Positions 34,982 through 42,925 of a DNA stretch of 64,000 bases are shown here, piece after piece (the first letter of the stretch is position 1; each line of letters begins with the position of its first letter). A program made the position numbers and the translations under genes. Source of the stretch: a virus. A model generated the notes under the pieces. That model was not told where the DNA came from. It ran no database searches and was given only the letters and a program-made list of their open reading frames with translations. Where the stretch lies: IMG/VR virus record IMGVR_UViG_3300046692_000091, positions 207,261 to 271,260 of that record. One strand, written 5' to 3'.

Positions 34982-35012
34982 GGGGAGCTTCGGCTCCCCT
35001 GTTTATTTTTTC
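34982..35012 (+). terminator. Strong intrinsic terminator after phuZ
   Basis: GGGGAGC (34982-34988), TTCG, GCTCCCC (34993-34999), then a TTTATTTTTT tract. Confidence 0.8.
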
Positions 35013-35030
35013 GTCTCAGGGTTAAAAGTA

Positions 35031-35270
35031 ATGTCTGTAACAATGGCTTCTGTAGTTCTCAGTGTTCACTTGTTCGGTATTGTCAGCACGGAAAAGTTTA
35101 CTAAGCAATATGACAATTGGAATCAATGTGTTAACTCACTAGAGATTCATGAAGCGAAGTTCCACAACAAACAGAACATGCAAACCACACTCGACCGAGA
35201 ACTGGGCTATCTAGCTATCAGTGATCACGACGAGAAGGTGATACAGAAGCACCAATGCCAGAAGGATTAA
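35031..35270 (+). CDS. Small protein with hydrophobic N-terminus
   Basis: A 79-aa protein. Residues 5-18 (MASVVLSVHLFGIV) are hydrophobic but short for a membrane anchor; the rest is charged, helical and His/Gln-rich. The second Met is an alternative start. It lies 1 nt before the phosphatase gene and is co-transcribed with it. Confidence 0.5.
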   Translation: MSVTMASVVLSVHLFGIVSTEKFTKQYDNWNQCVNSLEIHEAKFHNKQNMQTTLDRELGYLAISDHDEKVIQKHQCQKD

Positions 35271-35271
35271 C

Positions 35272-35697
35272 ATGAAAACGATAACATGGCTTAGTAAGCT
35301 ATGGATGGGTACGATCGATAAGCCCTCCGTGGTTATCTCGATTGGTGATCCCGGCGAATCCCTACCCGACTTCGCATGTGACATGATTGATGTATTACGT
35401 ATTGAAGTCGATGATGTAGATCAAGACCTCGGTCCTGAATACCGGATGTTCGATTGGCTTCATGCTAAGAAGATCCTGGACTTCGAAGAACGTTACAAAG
35501 ACCATGATATCATCGTACATTGTCATGCTGGTATCAGTCGGTCTGCTGCAGTTGCATTGTTCCTGAGTAAAGCACGTAAACGATTGTTAGATGTGGCCAA
35601 ACCATGCAGTGGTGACCATCGTCATTACAACCGCTGGATCTGGCGTCAACTCGAAATCACTTGGTACGACATTAATCGGAGTAAGACAGATGCGTGA
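35272..35697 (+). CDS. Protein tyrosine / dual-specificity phosphatase
   Basis: A 141-aa protein with the catalytic signature HCHAGISR (residues 83-90: Cys 84 nucleophile, Arg 90 phosphate binding) after an IIV strand, and a plausible general-acid Asp in the DVDQDLGPE loop. This is the minimal cysteine-phosphatase fold that removes phosphate from Tyr or Ser/Thr, or from RNA 5' ends in some relatives. In a phage it may dephosphorylate a host regulator; the target is unknown. Its stop overlaps the next start. Confidence 0.8.
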   Translation: MKTITWLSKLWMGTIDKPSVVISIGDPGESLPDFACDMIDVLRIEVDDVDQDLGPEYRMFDWLHAKKILDFEERYKDHDIIVHCHAGISRSAAVALFLSKARKRLLDVAKPCSGDHRHYNRWIWRQLEITWYDINRSKTDA

Positions 35698-36307
35698 AGC
35701 AGCTCGTAATTTCATGATTGACCTGGTAGCAATTTCTTCTCACCTGCGCATTGCTGTATTCAATGGCAAGAAAGCGCACATGTACGACATTGCAAAATCC
35801 ACCGGCCTAACCGTGGAACGCATCGAACTGGTTTTGGTAAAAGCACTGACATCGGATTTCCGTGATCAGCAGCTCGAACTGTTGGCTTCGCAGATCGTCT
35901 TCAGCGATGGGGCTAAGTATGCCCGCAATAACCAAGAAGCATTGTTATTTGAAGTTCCTTACCCACCTCTGTGGATTATTCATGCTCTAACTAACACTGC
36001 ATACGCCACTCTTGAAAAATGTCATGAAGTACCACAAAGCCGTTCTATGATTCGCTCATTCATGGATGCCCAATTCACACAAGCTGTATTCGAGTGGGTT
36101 GAATCCAATATCGACAATGCCGTCAGTGTTGGTATGGATATCCTGGCTGAGCAAGATAGCGTGTTTCATGAGGTCCCAATGCAGGAAGGGGCATTCCCAC
36201 TAGAATCATCTGGCCGTGGTCTGGGCTTTACTGCCGAGTCCGTTCGAGCAACGATTGCCAAATACATGGGCATGAAATCAGACGACGTTAACATCCAAGT
36301 AATGTAG
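35690..36307 (+). CDS. Unknown protein after the phosphatase
   Basis: A 205-aa protein. Start 35690 follows GGAG with an 8-nt spacer; a longer frame exists inside the phosphatase gene. The N-terminus (KAHMYDIAKSTGLTVERIELVL) looks like a helix-turn-helix-type DNA-binding segment, though this is weak. The rest is helical and acidic. Confidence 0.55.
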   Translation: MREAARNFMIDLVAISSHLRIAVFNGKKAHMYDIAKSTGLTVERIELVLVKALTSDFRDQQLELLASQIVFSDGAKYARNNQEALLFEVPYPPLWIIHALTNTAYATLEKCHEVPQSRSMIRSFMDAQFTQAVFEWVESNIDNAVSVGMDILAEQDSVFHEVPMQEGAFPLESSGRGLGFTAESVRATIAKYMGMKSDDVNIQVM

Positions 36308-36314
36308 GTGATAT

Positions 36315-36803
36315 ATGTCAAAGCAGATGGAGCGACTAGATACATTAGTTGCTGGAGATCTGGGTTTGGCACAAGCACCAATTACCATGATTCTTAAACA
36401 TGCTACACGGTTCCCAGATGCCATCGATGGATTCGTCTTTGCTCTTGAGCATAATGGATTAGTCTACTATGACATCGTGGAAGTGTGGCGTTCGGTAAAT
36501 GGGATGCGAGTGCGAATTCCTCGATTCAGATCGCATCCAGTGATCGAGGAAAGACTCAGGCTACGGCAATACAAGCGTTGGTATGTAATGGGGAACGGAA
36601 GACTCTTTCCGGTGCAGACTGCCAAGGTTGAAGATCTTAAAGATCAATTCTATTTCTTAACGGATAGCGACCCTACCTATCGAACTAAAACTGTTCTTAC
36701 CGAGGAGTGCATGTTCTTGCGTAAGAAGTCTTTGATGTTCCACCGTCTACCAAGACCTGGTTGGGGCAATCCAATATTACTAAAAGGGAAACAACATGCT
36801 TGA
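36315..36803 (+). CDS. Unknown basic protein
   Basis: A 162-aa protein, strand-rich and Arg-rich from about residue 55 (VWRSVNGMRVRIPRFRSHP). Its stop overlaps the start of the next gene by 8 nt. No family was recognised. Confidence 0.55.
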   Translation: MSKQMERLDTLVAGDLGLAQAPITMILKHATRFPDAIDGFVFALEHNGLVYYDIVEVWRSVNGMRVRIPRFRSHPVIEERLRLRQYKRWYVMGNGRLFPVQTAKVEDLKDQFYFLTDSDPTYRTKTVLTEECMFLRKKSLMFHRLPRPGWGNPILLKGKQHA

Positions 36804-37047
36804 CGATACCGATGACATTCTCGCCTGGGCTAAACGACTGGCTACTGAAGTTCCTAACTGCATGTGGAACACGGGTAATGGCTTTGTAACTTCCACCCCA
36901 ATGCAGGTTTGTGTGTGGAATGGCGATGGTACCTTGGCGGCTAACATCAATGTCACTAACGATGTCGTCGTTATCTGGATGGGTGAAGTAATCGACATCG
37001 AACATGAACTCGAAGAAGCACTCGACCAAGCAGTAGGTGGTGTTTAA
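36796..37047 (+). CDS. Small paralogue-family protein
   Basis: An 83-aa protein with helix ILAWAKRLATEV, a beta hairpin around MQVCVWNGDGTLAANI and helix IEHELEEAL. The same helix-hairpin-helix plan recurs in the 155-aa protein at 37325 and, with a frameshift, again to 37862. This family appears to have expanded by tandem duplication. Function unknown. Confidence 0.6.
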   Translation: MLDDTDDILAWAKRLATEVPNCMWNTGNGFVTSTPMQVCVWNGDGTLAANINVTNDVVVIWMGEVIDIEHELEEALDQAVGGV

Positions 37048-37048
37048 C

Positions 37049-37321
37049 ATGCTTGTATCGACACGCGTTAATCCACTCCCGTGGTATAAAACAGGGTGGG
37101 CTCTTTGTGGAGGCATGATTCTGTTTGCTTCGGTAATGATCACTATAGCGGGAGGTATTATTACCAAAGTAGTGGCATCCGCTACAATACAACAAGATGC
37201 TCGCCAACAGCTGCGTGAAGAACGTTACCAGAAATGCGTAGGCGAAGCAACTCGTGGTGAGAAGGTTACCGCAGAGATCATGCTTGCCTGCACTACAACA
37301 GTTAAAGAAATCTTTCGGTGA
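37049..37321 (+). CDS. Small membrane protein
   Basis: A 90-aa protein with one clear membrane segment (ALCGGMILFASVMITIAGGI, residues about 18-37) followed by a charged helical tail with two Cys. It lies between two members of the small paralogue family. It could be an inner-membrane protein such as an exclusion or spanin-type factor, but has no diagnostic motif. Confidence 0.6.
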   Translation: MLVSTRVNPLPWYKTGWALCGGMILFASVMITIAGGIITKVVASATIQQDARQQLREERYQKCVGEATRGEKVTAEIMLACTTTVKEIFR

Positions 37322-37324
37322 TCC

Positions 37325-37792
37325 ATGACACATTGCGACTACATCTGGCAGAAGGCTGCGCTGTTAGCATCACAATACCCAGACGGTAAGCTACTTGTTT
37401 ACAGCAACGACTCAGCTTTATCGATAACACCAGAAAAAATTATTCTTTGGAATAGTGATGGTGAGAATGAAGCACATGTAGATATCTTGAAGAAAGAAGT
37501 TATCTGCATGCGTTGTGACCCATGTGATATTGAAGATAGCATCACGGGTGCTCTTCACTTAACAGCATATGCAAACCTTATCAAGCAGGCGGAGAAAGAT
37601 GGCAACAGTTATTCTGAGTGGTGCAGCAGTCTCGCAAGTAAAGTTGCTGCAGCAGGGGGCTTGGCTCTGGGGGACTCATTACGAGTTCAACCACAAGAAC
37701 GAGACCATGACAGTGATGCTGCAGAACCGCCGGTGCTACATATACGGCGAGCAGCGCAAGGCAATGATTTCCATCCCACGCCGAACCATTGA
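37325..37792 (+). CDS. Paralogue-family protein, second domain apparently frameshifted
   Basis: A 155-aa frame. Residues 1-75 match the 83-aa protein at 36796 in plan (W-x-K helix, KIILWNSDGE hairpin, IEDSITGAL helix). From about residue 95 a second copy begins (SEWCSSLASKVAAAG), but after two G5 runs the frame turns into a low-complexity tail (QPQERDHDSDAAEPP). The expected continuation is found in another frame at 37655-37862. Either the gene is broken, two genes overlap, or the frame is changed by slippage. Confidence 0.5.
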   Translation: MTHCDYIWQKAALLASQYPDGKLLVYSNDSALSITPEKIILWNSDGENEAHVDILKKEVICMRCDPCDIEDSITGALHLTAYANLIKQAEKDGNSYSEWCSSLASKVAAAGGLALGDSLRVQPQERDHDSDAAEPPVLHIRRAAQGNDFHPTPNH

Positions 37793-37862
37793 GGGAATCG
37801 AAAACCTCACTGAAGAAGATGTAATCGGTATCCTCCGTGCTGCCCGTGAGAGACAATGCTAA
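37599..37862 (+). CDS. Continuation or overlapping member of the paralogue family
   Basis: An 87-aa frame from ATG 37599 (GGAG nearby), overlapping the 155-aa frame by 194 nt. From WLWGTHYEFNHKNETMTVML onward it shows the family beta hairpin and ends with the helix TEEDVIGILRAARE. Its first 25 residues do not resemble the family, whereas the other frame at that spot does, which argues that the two frames once formed one protein. Confidence 0.5.
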   Translation: MATVILSGAAVSQVKLLQQGAWLWGTHYEFNHKNETMTVMLQNRRCYIYGEQRKAMISIPRRTIEGIENLTEEDVIGILRAARERQC

Positions 37863-38047
37863 TGAACTGGCTTACTCCTAATCGAGCATTTTGGTTGCTC
37901 CTCGTACTAGCTATGGTTTCCATGACAGGTATGTATTACACAAGAAACAGTATGGTACCGATGTGTGATAAACCCGAACCAAAGAAAGACTGTGTGGTTA
38001 ATCCAATTTATCCATACGGCTCACCGATCAAAGAGTTCTGTTATTAA
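37856..38047 (+). CDS. Small single-pass membrane protein
   Basis: A 63-aa protein overlapping the upstream stop. Residues about 12-27 (FWLLLVLAMVSMTGMYY) form one membrane segment, followed by a short Cys/Pro-rich tail with three cysteines. The ATG at 37862 is an alternative start. No motif was recognised. Confidence 0.55.
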   Translation: MLMNWLTPNRAFWLLLVLAMVSMTGMYYTRNSMVPMCDKPEPKKDCVVNPIYPYGSPIKEFCY

Positions 38048-38050
38048 TGG

Positions 38051-38095
38051 CATAAGCCCTCTCCCGTAGGAGAGGGCAATATGTCGTTTTTTCTT
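38051..38095. terminator. Terminator with CATA/TATG flanks
   Basis: GCCCTCTCC (38056-38064) pairs with GGAGAGGGC (38069-38077). CATA is at 38051, TATG at 38080, and then TTTTTTCTTTT. The arms match the stem at 26935-26956 exactly. Confidence 0.75.
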
Positions 38096-38116
38096 TTATT
38101 CTAATTCTCTACAGGC

Positions 38117-38126
38117 CTACATTATT
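38117..38126 (+). promoter_or_regulatory. Variant early promoter box CTACATTATT
   Basis: This differs from CTATATTACT at three positions but is followed by TTCGTGAAT as at 12372. The ATG at 38185 follows 68 nt later. Confidence 0.45.
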
Positions 38127-38184
38127 TTCGTGAATAGACACCAATAATGGTTGCTGTTTAATAATAACCAACTAAGGAGTTACA

Positions 38185-38424
38185 ATGAAACTATCGAACG
38201 AAGAAAAACAAGCATTGAAAAACAGAGCAATTGCATTGATCCGTAATGGTACCGGTCGATTCTCTTCCCACCCGTACCAGGTGAATGTCAAGCACACCTC
38301 AGTAATGATCCATCACAATGGCATACTGATCGCTGACATCTACCCTAAAGGGAAAGAGTCAGAATTCCATGCTGCTTACAACATCATCGAAAATGCAATG
38401 ATCGGTGCCCGTAAGCATGTATAG
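38185..38424 (+). CDS. Small early protein
   Basis: A 79-aa protein with N-terminal helix SNEEKQALKNRAIALI, two strands (YQVNVKHTSVMIHHNGILIADI) and a C-terminal helix. The same compact plan is seen in the 83-aa proteins at 13099 and 36796. The ribosome site AAGGAG is strong. It forms a single-gene unit between a variant early box and a terminator. Confidence 0.65.
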   Translation: MKLSNEEKQALKNRAIALIRNGTGRFSSHPYQVNVKHTSVMIHHNGILIADIYPKGKESEFHAAYNIIENAMIGARKHV

Positions 38425-38427
38425 CAA

Positions 38428-38476
38428 CATAAAGCCCATCCCTTCGGGGATGGGCAATACCTATATTTTTTTTTGC
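38428..38476. terminator. Bidirectional terminator
   Basis: GCCCATCCC (38434-38442), TTCG, GGGATGGGC (38447-38455), with CATA at 38428 and a 9-11 T-run. It separates the plus block from the convergent 270-aa gene. Confidence 0.75.
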
Positions 38477-38486
38477 TTCAAGGCAG

Positions 38487-39299
38487 TTAAGGAGCGGCCA
38501 TGATAGTACGGATGTGATGACGGTTACCTTCCGGATCGTTAAAGTTCCGAGCGATTTTGCGCCACTTCTTCAGTTGCTCATCGTACAGGTCGTTTGCTTC
38601 CGACCATTCATAGATCTTGTCTTTGTAGACACCGAGTTCTTGACCATATCGCAGTTGAGCATCACCCATCTCTACGAACGTGGTGTTGTAGATCCAAGCC
38701 TTAACAGCGTACTCCACTAACTTACTAAAAGCAGGGATAGCTTGTGGCCGGATGTTTAACAGCTCATCATCATTACCCAAACGGCAAGAGAGATAAGCTG
38801 ATGGAGATGGTACACTTGACCACCGTACCATAACCGTGTTGTGATTGATCAAGTTGATGTAAGATGTTTGAGCTACAGCAATACGTCTAGCTGCATCTAA
38901 CACCTTCATGGTTTCATTAGCCATGGTTGATTTATTGTAGTTCATGGCATAGCCGGCATTCTGATAACCTAAGATACCGAAGTGGATATCGAAGACCTGA
39001 ACGATTGGGCGTTGTTGGGTGTACTCATCGGGGATGTAGTAGACGATGGTATATGGATCTACATATTCCTGTTTGACCGGGAAGTCCAGAGGGATGTAAG
39101 TTTTAGTGCCACCGATCAGATCAATGTCAGGCATGATGCGCCCTTCGATCACTTCTTCTCGAATACGTGCTTCCAATGAGAAAGCAGCACCACATGTGGT
39201 TTCTGCCATGTAAATATCTTTATGCCTAAATGCATCATTCAAAATCTGGTGAGGAATTCGAAATTTAAGATCACTCAGGGCTTTAGTGATGGCGTTCAT
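38487..39299 (-). CDS. Unknown protein, probable late or structural gene
   Basis: A 270-aa protein with no motif, Tyr-rich in the middle ([17 protein letters not shown]) and helical at the C-terminus. It stands alone on the minus strand, divergent from an early box. The upstream (minus) region contains an AGAGG-TTTT-CCTCT hairpin. Confidence 0.6.
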   Translation of the reverse strand: MNAITKALSDLKFRIPHQILNDAFRHKDIYMAETTCGAAFSLEARIREEVIEGRIMPDIDLIGGTKTYIPLDFPVKQEYVDPYTIVYYIPDEYTQQRPIVQVFDIHFGILGYQNAGYAMNYNKSTMANETMKVLDAARRIAVAQTSYINLINHNTVMVRWSSVPSPSAYLSCRLGNDDELLNIRPQAIPAFSKLVEYAVKAWIYNTTFVEMGDAQLRYGQELGVYKDKIYEWSEANDLYDEQLKKWRKIARNFNDPEGNRHHIRTIMAAP

Positions 39300-39407
39300 T
39301 CTCAGACGTCCTATAAAGCGTTTTAAGAGGTTTTCCTCTGTAAAGGAATACCAGAGGTCGGTATAATATACGGTGAGGCTTACAAACGATTACACCAAAT
39401 CTCAAAT

Positions 39408-39417
39408 CTATATTATA
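39408..39417 (+). promoter_or_regulatory. Early promoter box variant CTATATTATA
   Basis: Preceded by AAATCTCAAAT as in the other early boxes, and only 20 nt before the ATG at 39428, so that transcript would be nearly leaderless. Confidence 0.6.
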
Positions 39418-39427
39418 TTTTTGTATA

Positions 39428-39832
39428 ATGAAGAGGGTACAGAAATTGTACGAGAAAGAAGGTGACGTCTTATGTTGGGATATAAGCCACATCATGGGAT
39501 TGCTCAGAGAACATCCGATTACGTCGTTAGTGGTCTCTCGGGCTATTCGATTCCATCATCACAATACGAGTGTTGCGATCCCTAATCCATATTGGGATTC
39601 GATTATAGATGACTTCATTTGTCATGCTATTAATAGCTTCGAAGAAGTGATGGTGGCCGAGTTCAATCCACAACGAGTTACACCCCAAGAACATACTTGG
39701 TTCAATATGAATCAAGCAGCCCGGAAAGAATTGTGGCTCATGCTGCGTCCTCTGGCATACCGCTACGCCGGGTCGATGGTCAATTACGCACGAGTAGGCG
39801 GAGTGATCTATATATACGCTCAAACCAATTAA
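39428..39832 (+). CDS. Unknown early protein
   Basis: A 134-aa protein starting MKRVQKLYEKEGDVL. It lacks a clear ribosome site because the promoter is so close; an internal start at Met 23 is possible. It contains a short His cluster (RFHHHNTS) and an aromatic-rich C-terminus. The next gene follows 11 nt later. Confidence 0.55.
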   Translation: MKRVQKLYEKEGDVLCWDISHIMGLLREHPITSLVVSRAIRFHHHNTSVAIPNPYWDSIIDDFICHAINSFEEVMVAEFNPQRVTPQEHTWFNMNQAARKELWLMLRPLAYRYAGSMVNYARVGGVIYIYAQTN

Positions 39833-39843
39833 ACGGAGATCTC

Positions 39844-40767
39844 ATGTCTGACAAAAAGTTTGTACTCCTAGACACCCGACATCAAGTCAAGGTGGTTCTG
39901 GATTACTTAACCCATATCCAACAGCAACAACCTCTAGTGGGTTTGGTGCAACCGACAAAAGGGTTGGCTCTCAATATTGTTCAAACGATCGTAGCTGAGA
40001 AGATTGAACAACGTGATAAAGGTATCCCAGATGGTTCGGGTACTGATTGGGATGTTGCACGAGCAGCAGTGTTGTTCGGTACTACACCGGGACAAGTGTT
40101 TCACCGTCAAGTAAAATTCGTAGAGCGTGTTCTGGAACATCCACTGATCCATACTGTCTACGACGATATGGATCGCCAGATCAATGCCCATGAAAAGTAT
40201 ACGACCTACAATAGTTGGGAAGTAATCAACACCGGTACAATGCTGGGGTTGGCTGAACGTGGGGATGCACGAATCCTACATTGGGAAATGTTGGAAGATG
40301 CGCAGGAAGATAAATACGTTACATTGGATCTGACTCGGGTATTCGAAGCAGTGCAGGAACAGTTCGTTAAGAACTTCGGTCCTTATCCTGATTCGCAGAT
40401 CGATGCGATGATTATTGAAACGATGTTGGCCGTGTACCCACAACTGGTGCGTGTAGACAAACGTCAAGAAGTAGTTAACTACGACATGGCTGCTGCATAC
40501 GGCGTACCTAACCTGTCTGTATGGATCGAGAGGTACATTCGTGAAGTGTTGGTGGCATTCCATGTCCCAGCATTCGAACGTTACTTCACACCAGGTGTGA
40601 AATACGAATGTAATTACGCAGTACATCGTCTGACCATTCGTGAGCATAAAGAAGAAACCATCGAAGTTGATTCTGATGCCGATCTGGCTCGACAATTGGT
40701 CCGTGGTGATTACCTGCCTCGTGATGAGCGTGAGCGTGCTGAAAAGTATCTGATGGAAAATCAATAA
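39844..40767 (+). CDS. Unknown early-block protein
   Basis: A 307-aa protein. Start 39844 is chosen for ACGGAG upstream; the open frame reaches back to 39697 inside the previous gene. Mainly helical, acidic, with Tyr/Asp-rich patches (YDDMDRQ...YTTYNSW). No enzyme motif was recognised. Followed by a hairpin with TATG. Confidence 0.6.
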   Translation: MSDKKFVLLDTRHQVKVVLDYLTHIQQQQPLVGLVQPTKGLALNIVQTIVAEKIEQRDKGIPDGSGTDWDVARAAVLFGTTPGQVFHRQVKFVERVLEHPLIHTVYDDMDRQINAHEKYTTYNSWEVINTGTMLGLAERGDARILHWEMLEDAQEDKYVTLDLTRVFEAVQEQFVKNFGPYPDSQIDAMIIETMLAVYPQLVRVDKRQEVVNYDMAAAYGVPNLSVWIERYIREVLVAFHVPAFERYFTPGVKYECNYAVHRLTIREHKEETIEVDSDADLARQLVRGDYLPRDERERAEKYLMENQ

Positions 40768-40789
40768 GGCCCCCATGTGGGGCTTTATG
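40768..40789 (+). terminator. Hairpin with TATG
   Basis: GGCCCC and GGGGCT pair around CATGT, followed by TTATGCCG (TATG 40786-40789). The next gene starts 14 nt later. Confidence 0.55.
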
Positions 40790-40802
40790 CCGTGAGGTGT
40801 AA

Positions 40803-41303
40803 ATGGAACAATATGTGGTACCCTTCGAGAATGCCGTAGCTATGTTCTCGATACCAGACTTCTATGGTTTTAATGAACCGCAGTATCTGGATGTCATCAT
40901 GGAGTTTAATGATGAACGGGATAAGCTGACTGATCTAATTGCCAATGCAATCGTACAAAGGAACGTATACGAGCCTGAGCAGTTCCGTGAGATGATTCAC
41001 ATGGGTTTAGGTTACATGGGGATCGATCCAGACGAAGAGACGTTCTATGCGACTATGGTTCAGTTTGTTCGAAGTATCTGTCTGAAGTGTTCCCCCTATA
41101 TTCTCGGTACAGATCTAAAACTCATTGATGCGATTGAAGATGCGGATTGGGTTAACATCATCTACCGAGAAACTTCGGAACCACAACTATGCTCTATACA
41201 GCAGCCCAACGATTCGACAAGCTTGCCTGGTTCCCTGGCTATAGCAAAGCCCGTAAGTTGTATGGCAATCTCCACCGAGGCAAACCCAATCACAATGAGA
41301 TAG
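40803..41303 (+). CDS. Unknown protein with long 3' overlap
   Basis: A 166-aa protein. Residues 1-125 are helical and acidic; the last 40 (after IIYRETSE) are Ser/Pro-rich and lie wholly inside the overlapping next gene, as if an ancestral stop near 41190 had been lost. It is the first of a run of five small genes with a similar plan. Function unknown. Confidence 0.55.
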   Translation: MEQYVVPFENAVAMFSIPDFYGFNEPQYLDVIMEFNDERDKLTDLIANAIVQRNVYEPEQFREMIHMGLGYMGIDPDEETFYATMVQFVRSICLKCSPYILGTDLKLIDAIEDADWVNIIYRETSEPQLCSIQQPNDSTSLPGSLAIAKPVSCMAISTEANPITMR

Positions 41304-41680
41304 GGCCAGGTGGTTTCATGGATGATGTGTTTGAGTGGATACTAGAAGCTCACGCACATTTCCTAGAAACTGGAGAGATCTTACAACTACATCACGTACC
41401 TCGCTTGACTCGATATAACAAGCAAGCCCTGGCATATGAGATCGAGTTCTTAAAGATAGCCGTGGTTTTATGGAAGCGCTTACCGAGAACGATTGGATCG
41501 ATCTTCCCCGTCAACTTACAGGGGAATGCAATCTACCTGTTGTTAGGGTATGATCCTAATCATAGAGACTTATCGATGCCTCCAGAGATCGTGAATGTCA
41601 CTCCCGAGCAATTCCTACGCCCCAGCAAGAAAGTACGTGGTGGTAAAAAGGATATGAAAACCACCCAAGGTGCCACATGA
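41189..41680 (+). CDS. Unknown protein, cluster member
   Basis: A 163-aa protein. The segment IGSIFPVNLQGNAIYLLLGYDP resembles IGIVPMNLAGTVGFVIQDK near the end of the 126-aa protein at 42535, and the N-terminal LYTAAQRFDKLAWF resembles LIYSVMDSAAGMKFA there, so the two look paralogous. The C-terminal 25 residues are basic. Its stop overlaps the next ATG. Confidence 0.55.
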   Translation: MLYTAAQRFDKLAWFPGYSKARKLYGNLHRGKPNHNEIGPGGFMDDVFEWILEAHAHFLETGEILQLHHVPRLTRYNKQALAYEIEFLKIAVVLWKRLPRTIGSIFPVNLQGNAIYLLLGYDPNHRDLSMPPEIVNVTPEQFLRPSKKVRGGKKDMKTTQGAT

Positions 41681-42186
41681 CCCCATTCGTCCCTGATAAC
41701 ATTGCTGTACGTGTATCCTTCAACTCGGTAAGTATTCCGATTAACAAGATGGTCAGCATCTTAGAAGGTACATCCAACAACACACCGTATCCGATGGAAG
41801 AAGATTCTATTCGTACGATTCTGTATGAGTGCTTGAATGAATACCTACAATTCTCTCTGCCGAATGTACCGAATGGACAAAACTGTTCCTTCGAGCATTA
41901 CTTAGATGATCGATTCAAAGCTCTGTCAGCCACGCTGAACCCTCCTGAGCTAGAAGGCTACCCACCGCCAGATAAACGGATGATGATGTTCCTGAATGTC
42001 CAGTGGGCGATCGCAGTGGGTGAACTAGGGCGACAACTCTTACCGGGTATTCGTGATTTGAATGCACACAACCAAGACGTCGAGCAAATCCACATGTTTA
42101 AGTTGGATAACTACCAAACGGGCATGTACGTGTTGTCCGGCATTCTCTACGATACAGTTGATGCCGAATCGGAAGAGGGGCTATGA
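41677..42186 (+). CDS. Unknown protein, cluster member
   Basis: A 169-aa protein coupled by ATGA to both neighbours. Acidic, with a Pro-rich loop (PPELEGYPPPDKR) and a C-terminal strand pair (GMYVLSGILYDT). It fits the same general plan as its neighbours: long helices followed by a terminal beta pair. Confidence 0.55.
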   Translation: MTPFVPDNIAVRVSFNSVSIPINKMVSILEGTSNNTPYPMEEDSIRTILYECLNEYLQFSLPNVPNGQNCSFEHYLDDRFKALSATLNPPELEGYPPPDKRMMMFLNVQWAIAVGELGRQLLPGIRDLNAHNQDVEQIHMFKLDNYQTGMYVLSGILYDTVDAESEEGL

Positions 42187-42533
42187 GCTATAGCCTCCAC
42201 ACATACGACGTAGGTATGTTTGGAAATATCTATATCCCAGGGTTCCCGTTAGCATCAATCGGCATAAGCCATTGGATCATCTCCGTTGCTCTACAGAACC
42301 TTACTGCAGAAGAGGGTAAGGTAAAGTCGGCAGTAGATGAGATTGGCTATGCAATGGACCACTATTTGTATAAGCACTATAACACATTCACAGCTGAGGC
42401 TCTCCATTATTTTGAAGAGCAATGCATCTGTTATTATGTCACGGTGGAAAATTACTTCGCCCAATTCCAATTAGCAGAACATGTCGATACTCCCGAAAAG
42501 AATAGAGGGGTAGCTATCGTATTCAAGGACTAA
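42183..42533 (+). CDS. Unknown protein, cluster member
   Basis: A 116-aa protein overlapping the upstream stop by 4 nt. Aromatic-rich helices (YAMDHYLYKHYNTF) and a terminal strand GVAIVFKD. It ends 1 nt before the next ATG. No family was recognised. Confidence 0.55.
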   Translation: MSYSLHTYDVGMFGNIYIPGFPLASIGISHWIISVALQNLTAEEGKVKSAVDEIGYAMDHYLYKHYNTFTAEALHYFEEQCICYYVTVENYFAQFQLAEHVDTPEKNRGVAIVFKD

Positions 42534-42534
42534 A

Positions 42535-42915
42535 ATGAAACTCAACGAACCACAACTGATTTACTCCGTAATGGATTCGGCAGCAGGCATGAAGTTTGCT
42601 GCTCGATTCCTAGATGAGTCCACGCACAACCCCGAGAAAGATTCCTGGGAAGAAAATGGAGTCCCTCTACGCAGGGCACTGGTGAATAAGTTCCAAAAGC
42701 TAGTGATGGATATATTCTGCGATGAATTATTCATGGAGACTATTTTAGAGTCCCCTGATGAAGATCTCTCTCAAGACATGCTTGATACATTCGCGATTTA
42801 TCAAGAGTTCATCACCATGTTTCCGCACTACGACGTTATTGGTATTGTGCCTATGAACCTAGCTGGAACAGTTGGCTTCGTAATTCAGGACAAACCTATG
42901 AGAAAACACTCATAG
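42535..42915 (+). CDS. Unknown protein, cluster member
   Basis: A 126-aa acidic protein, apparent paralogue of the 163-aa protein two genes upstream (shared IG-x-(1-2)-P-[VM]-N-L-x-G segment before the final strands). Function unknown. Confidence 0.55.
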   Translation: MKLNEPQLIYSVMDSAAGMKFAARFLDESTHNPEKDSWEENGVPLRRALVNKFQKLVMDIFCDELFMETILESPDEDLSQDMLDTFAIYQEFITMFPHYDVIGIVPMNLAGTVGFVIQDKPMRKHS

Positions 42916-42925
42916 GAATTTTCCA

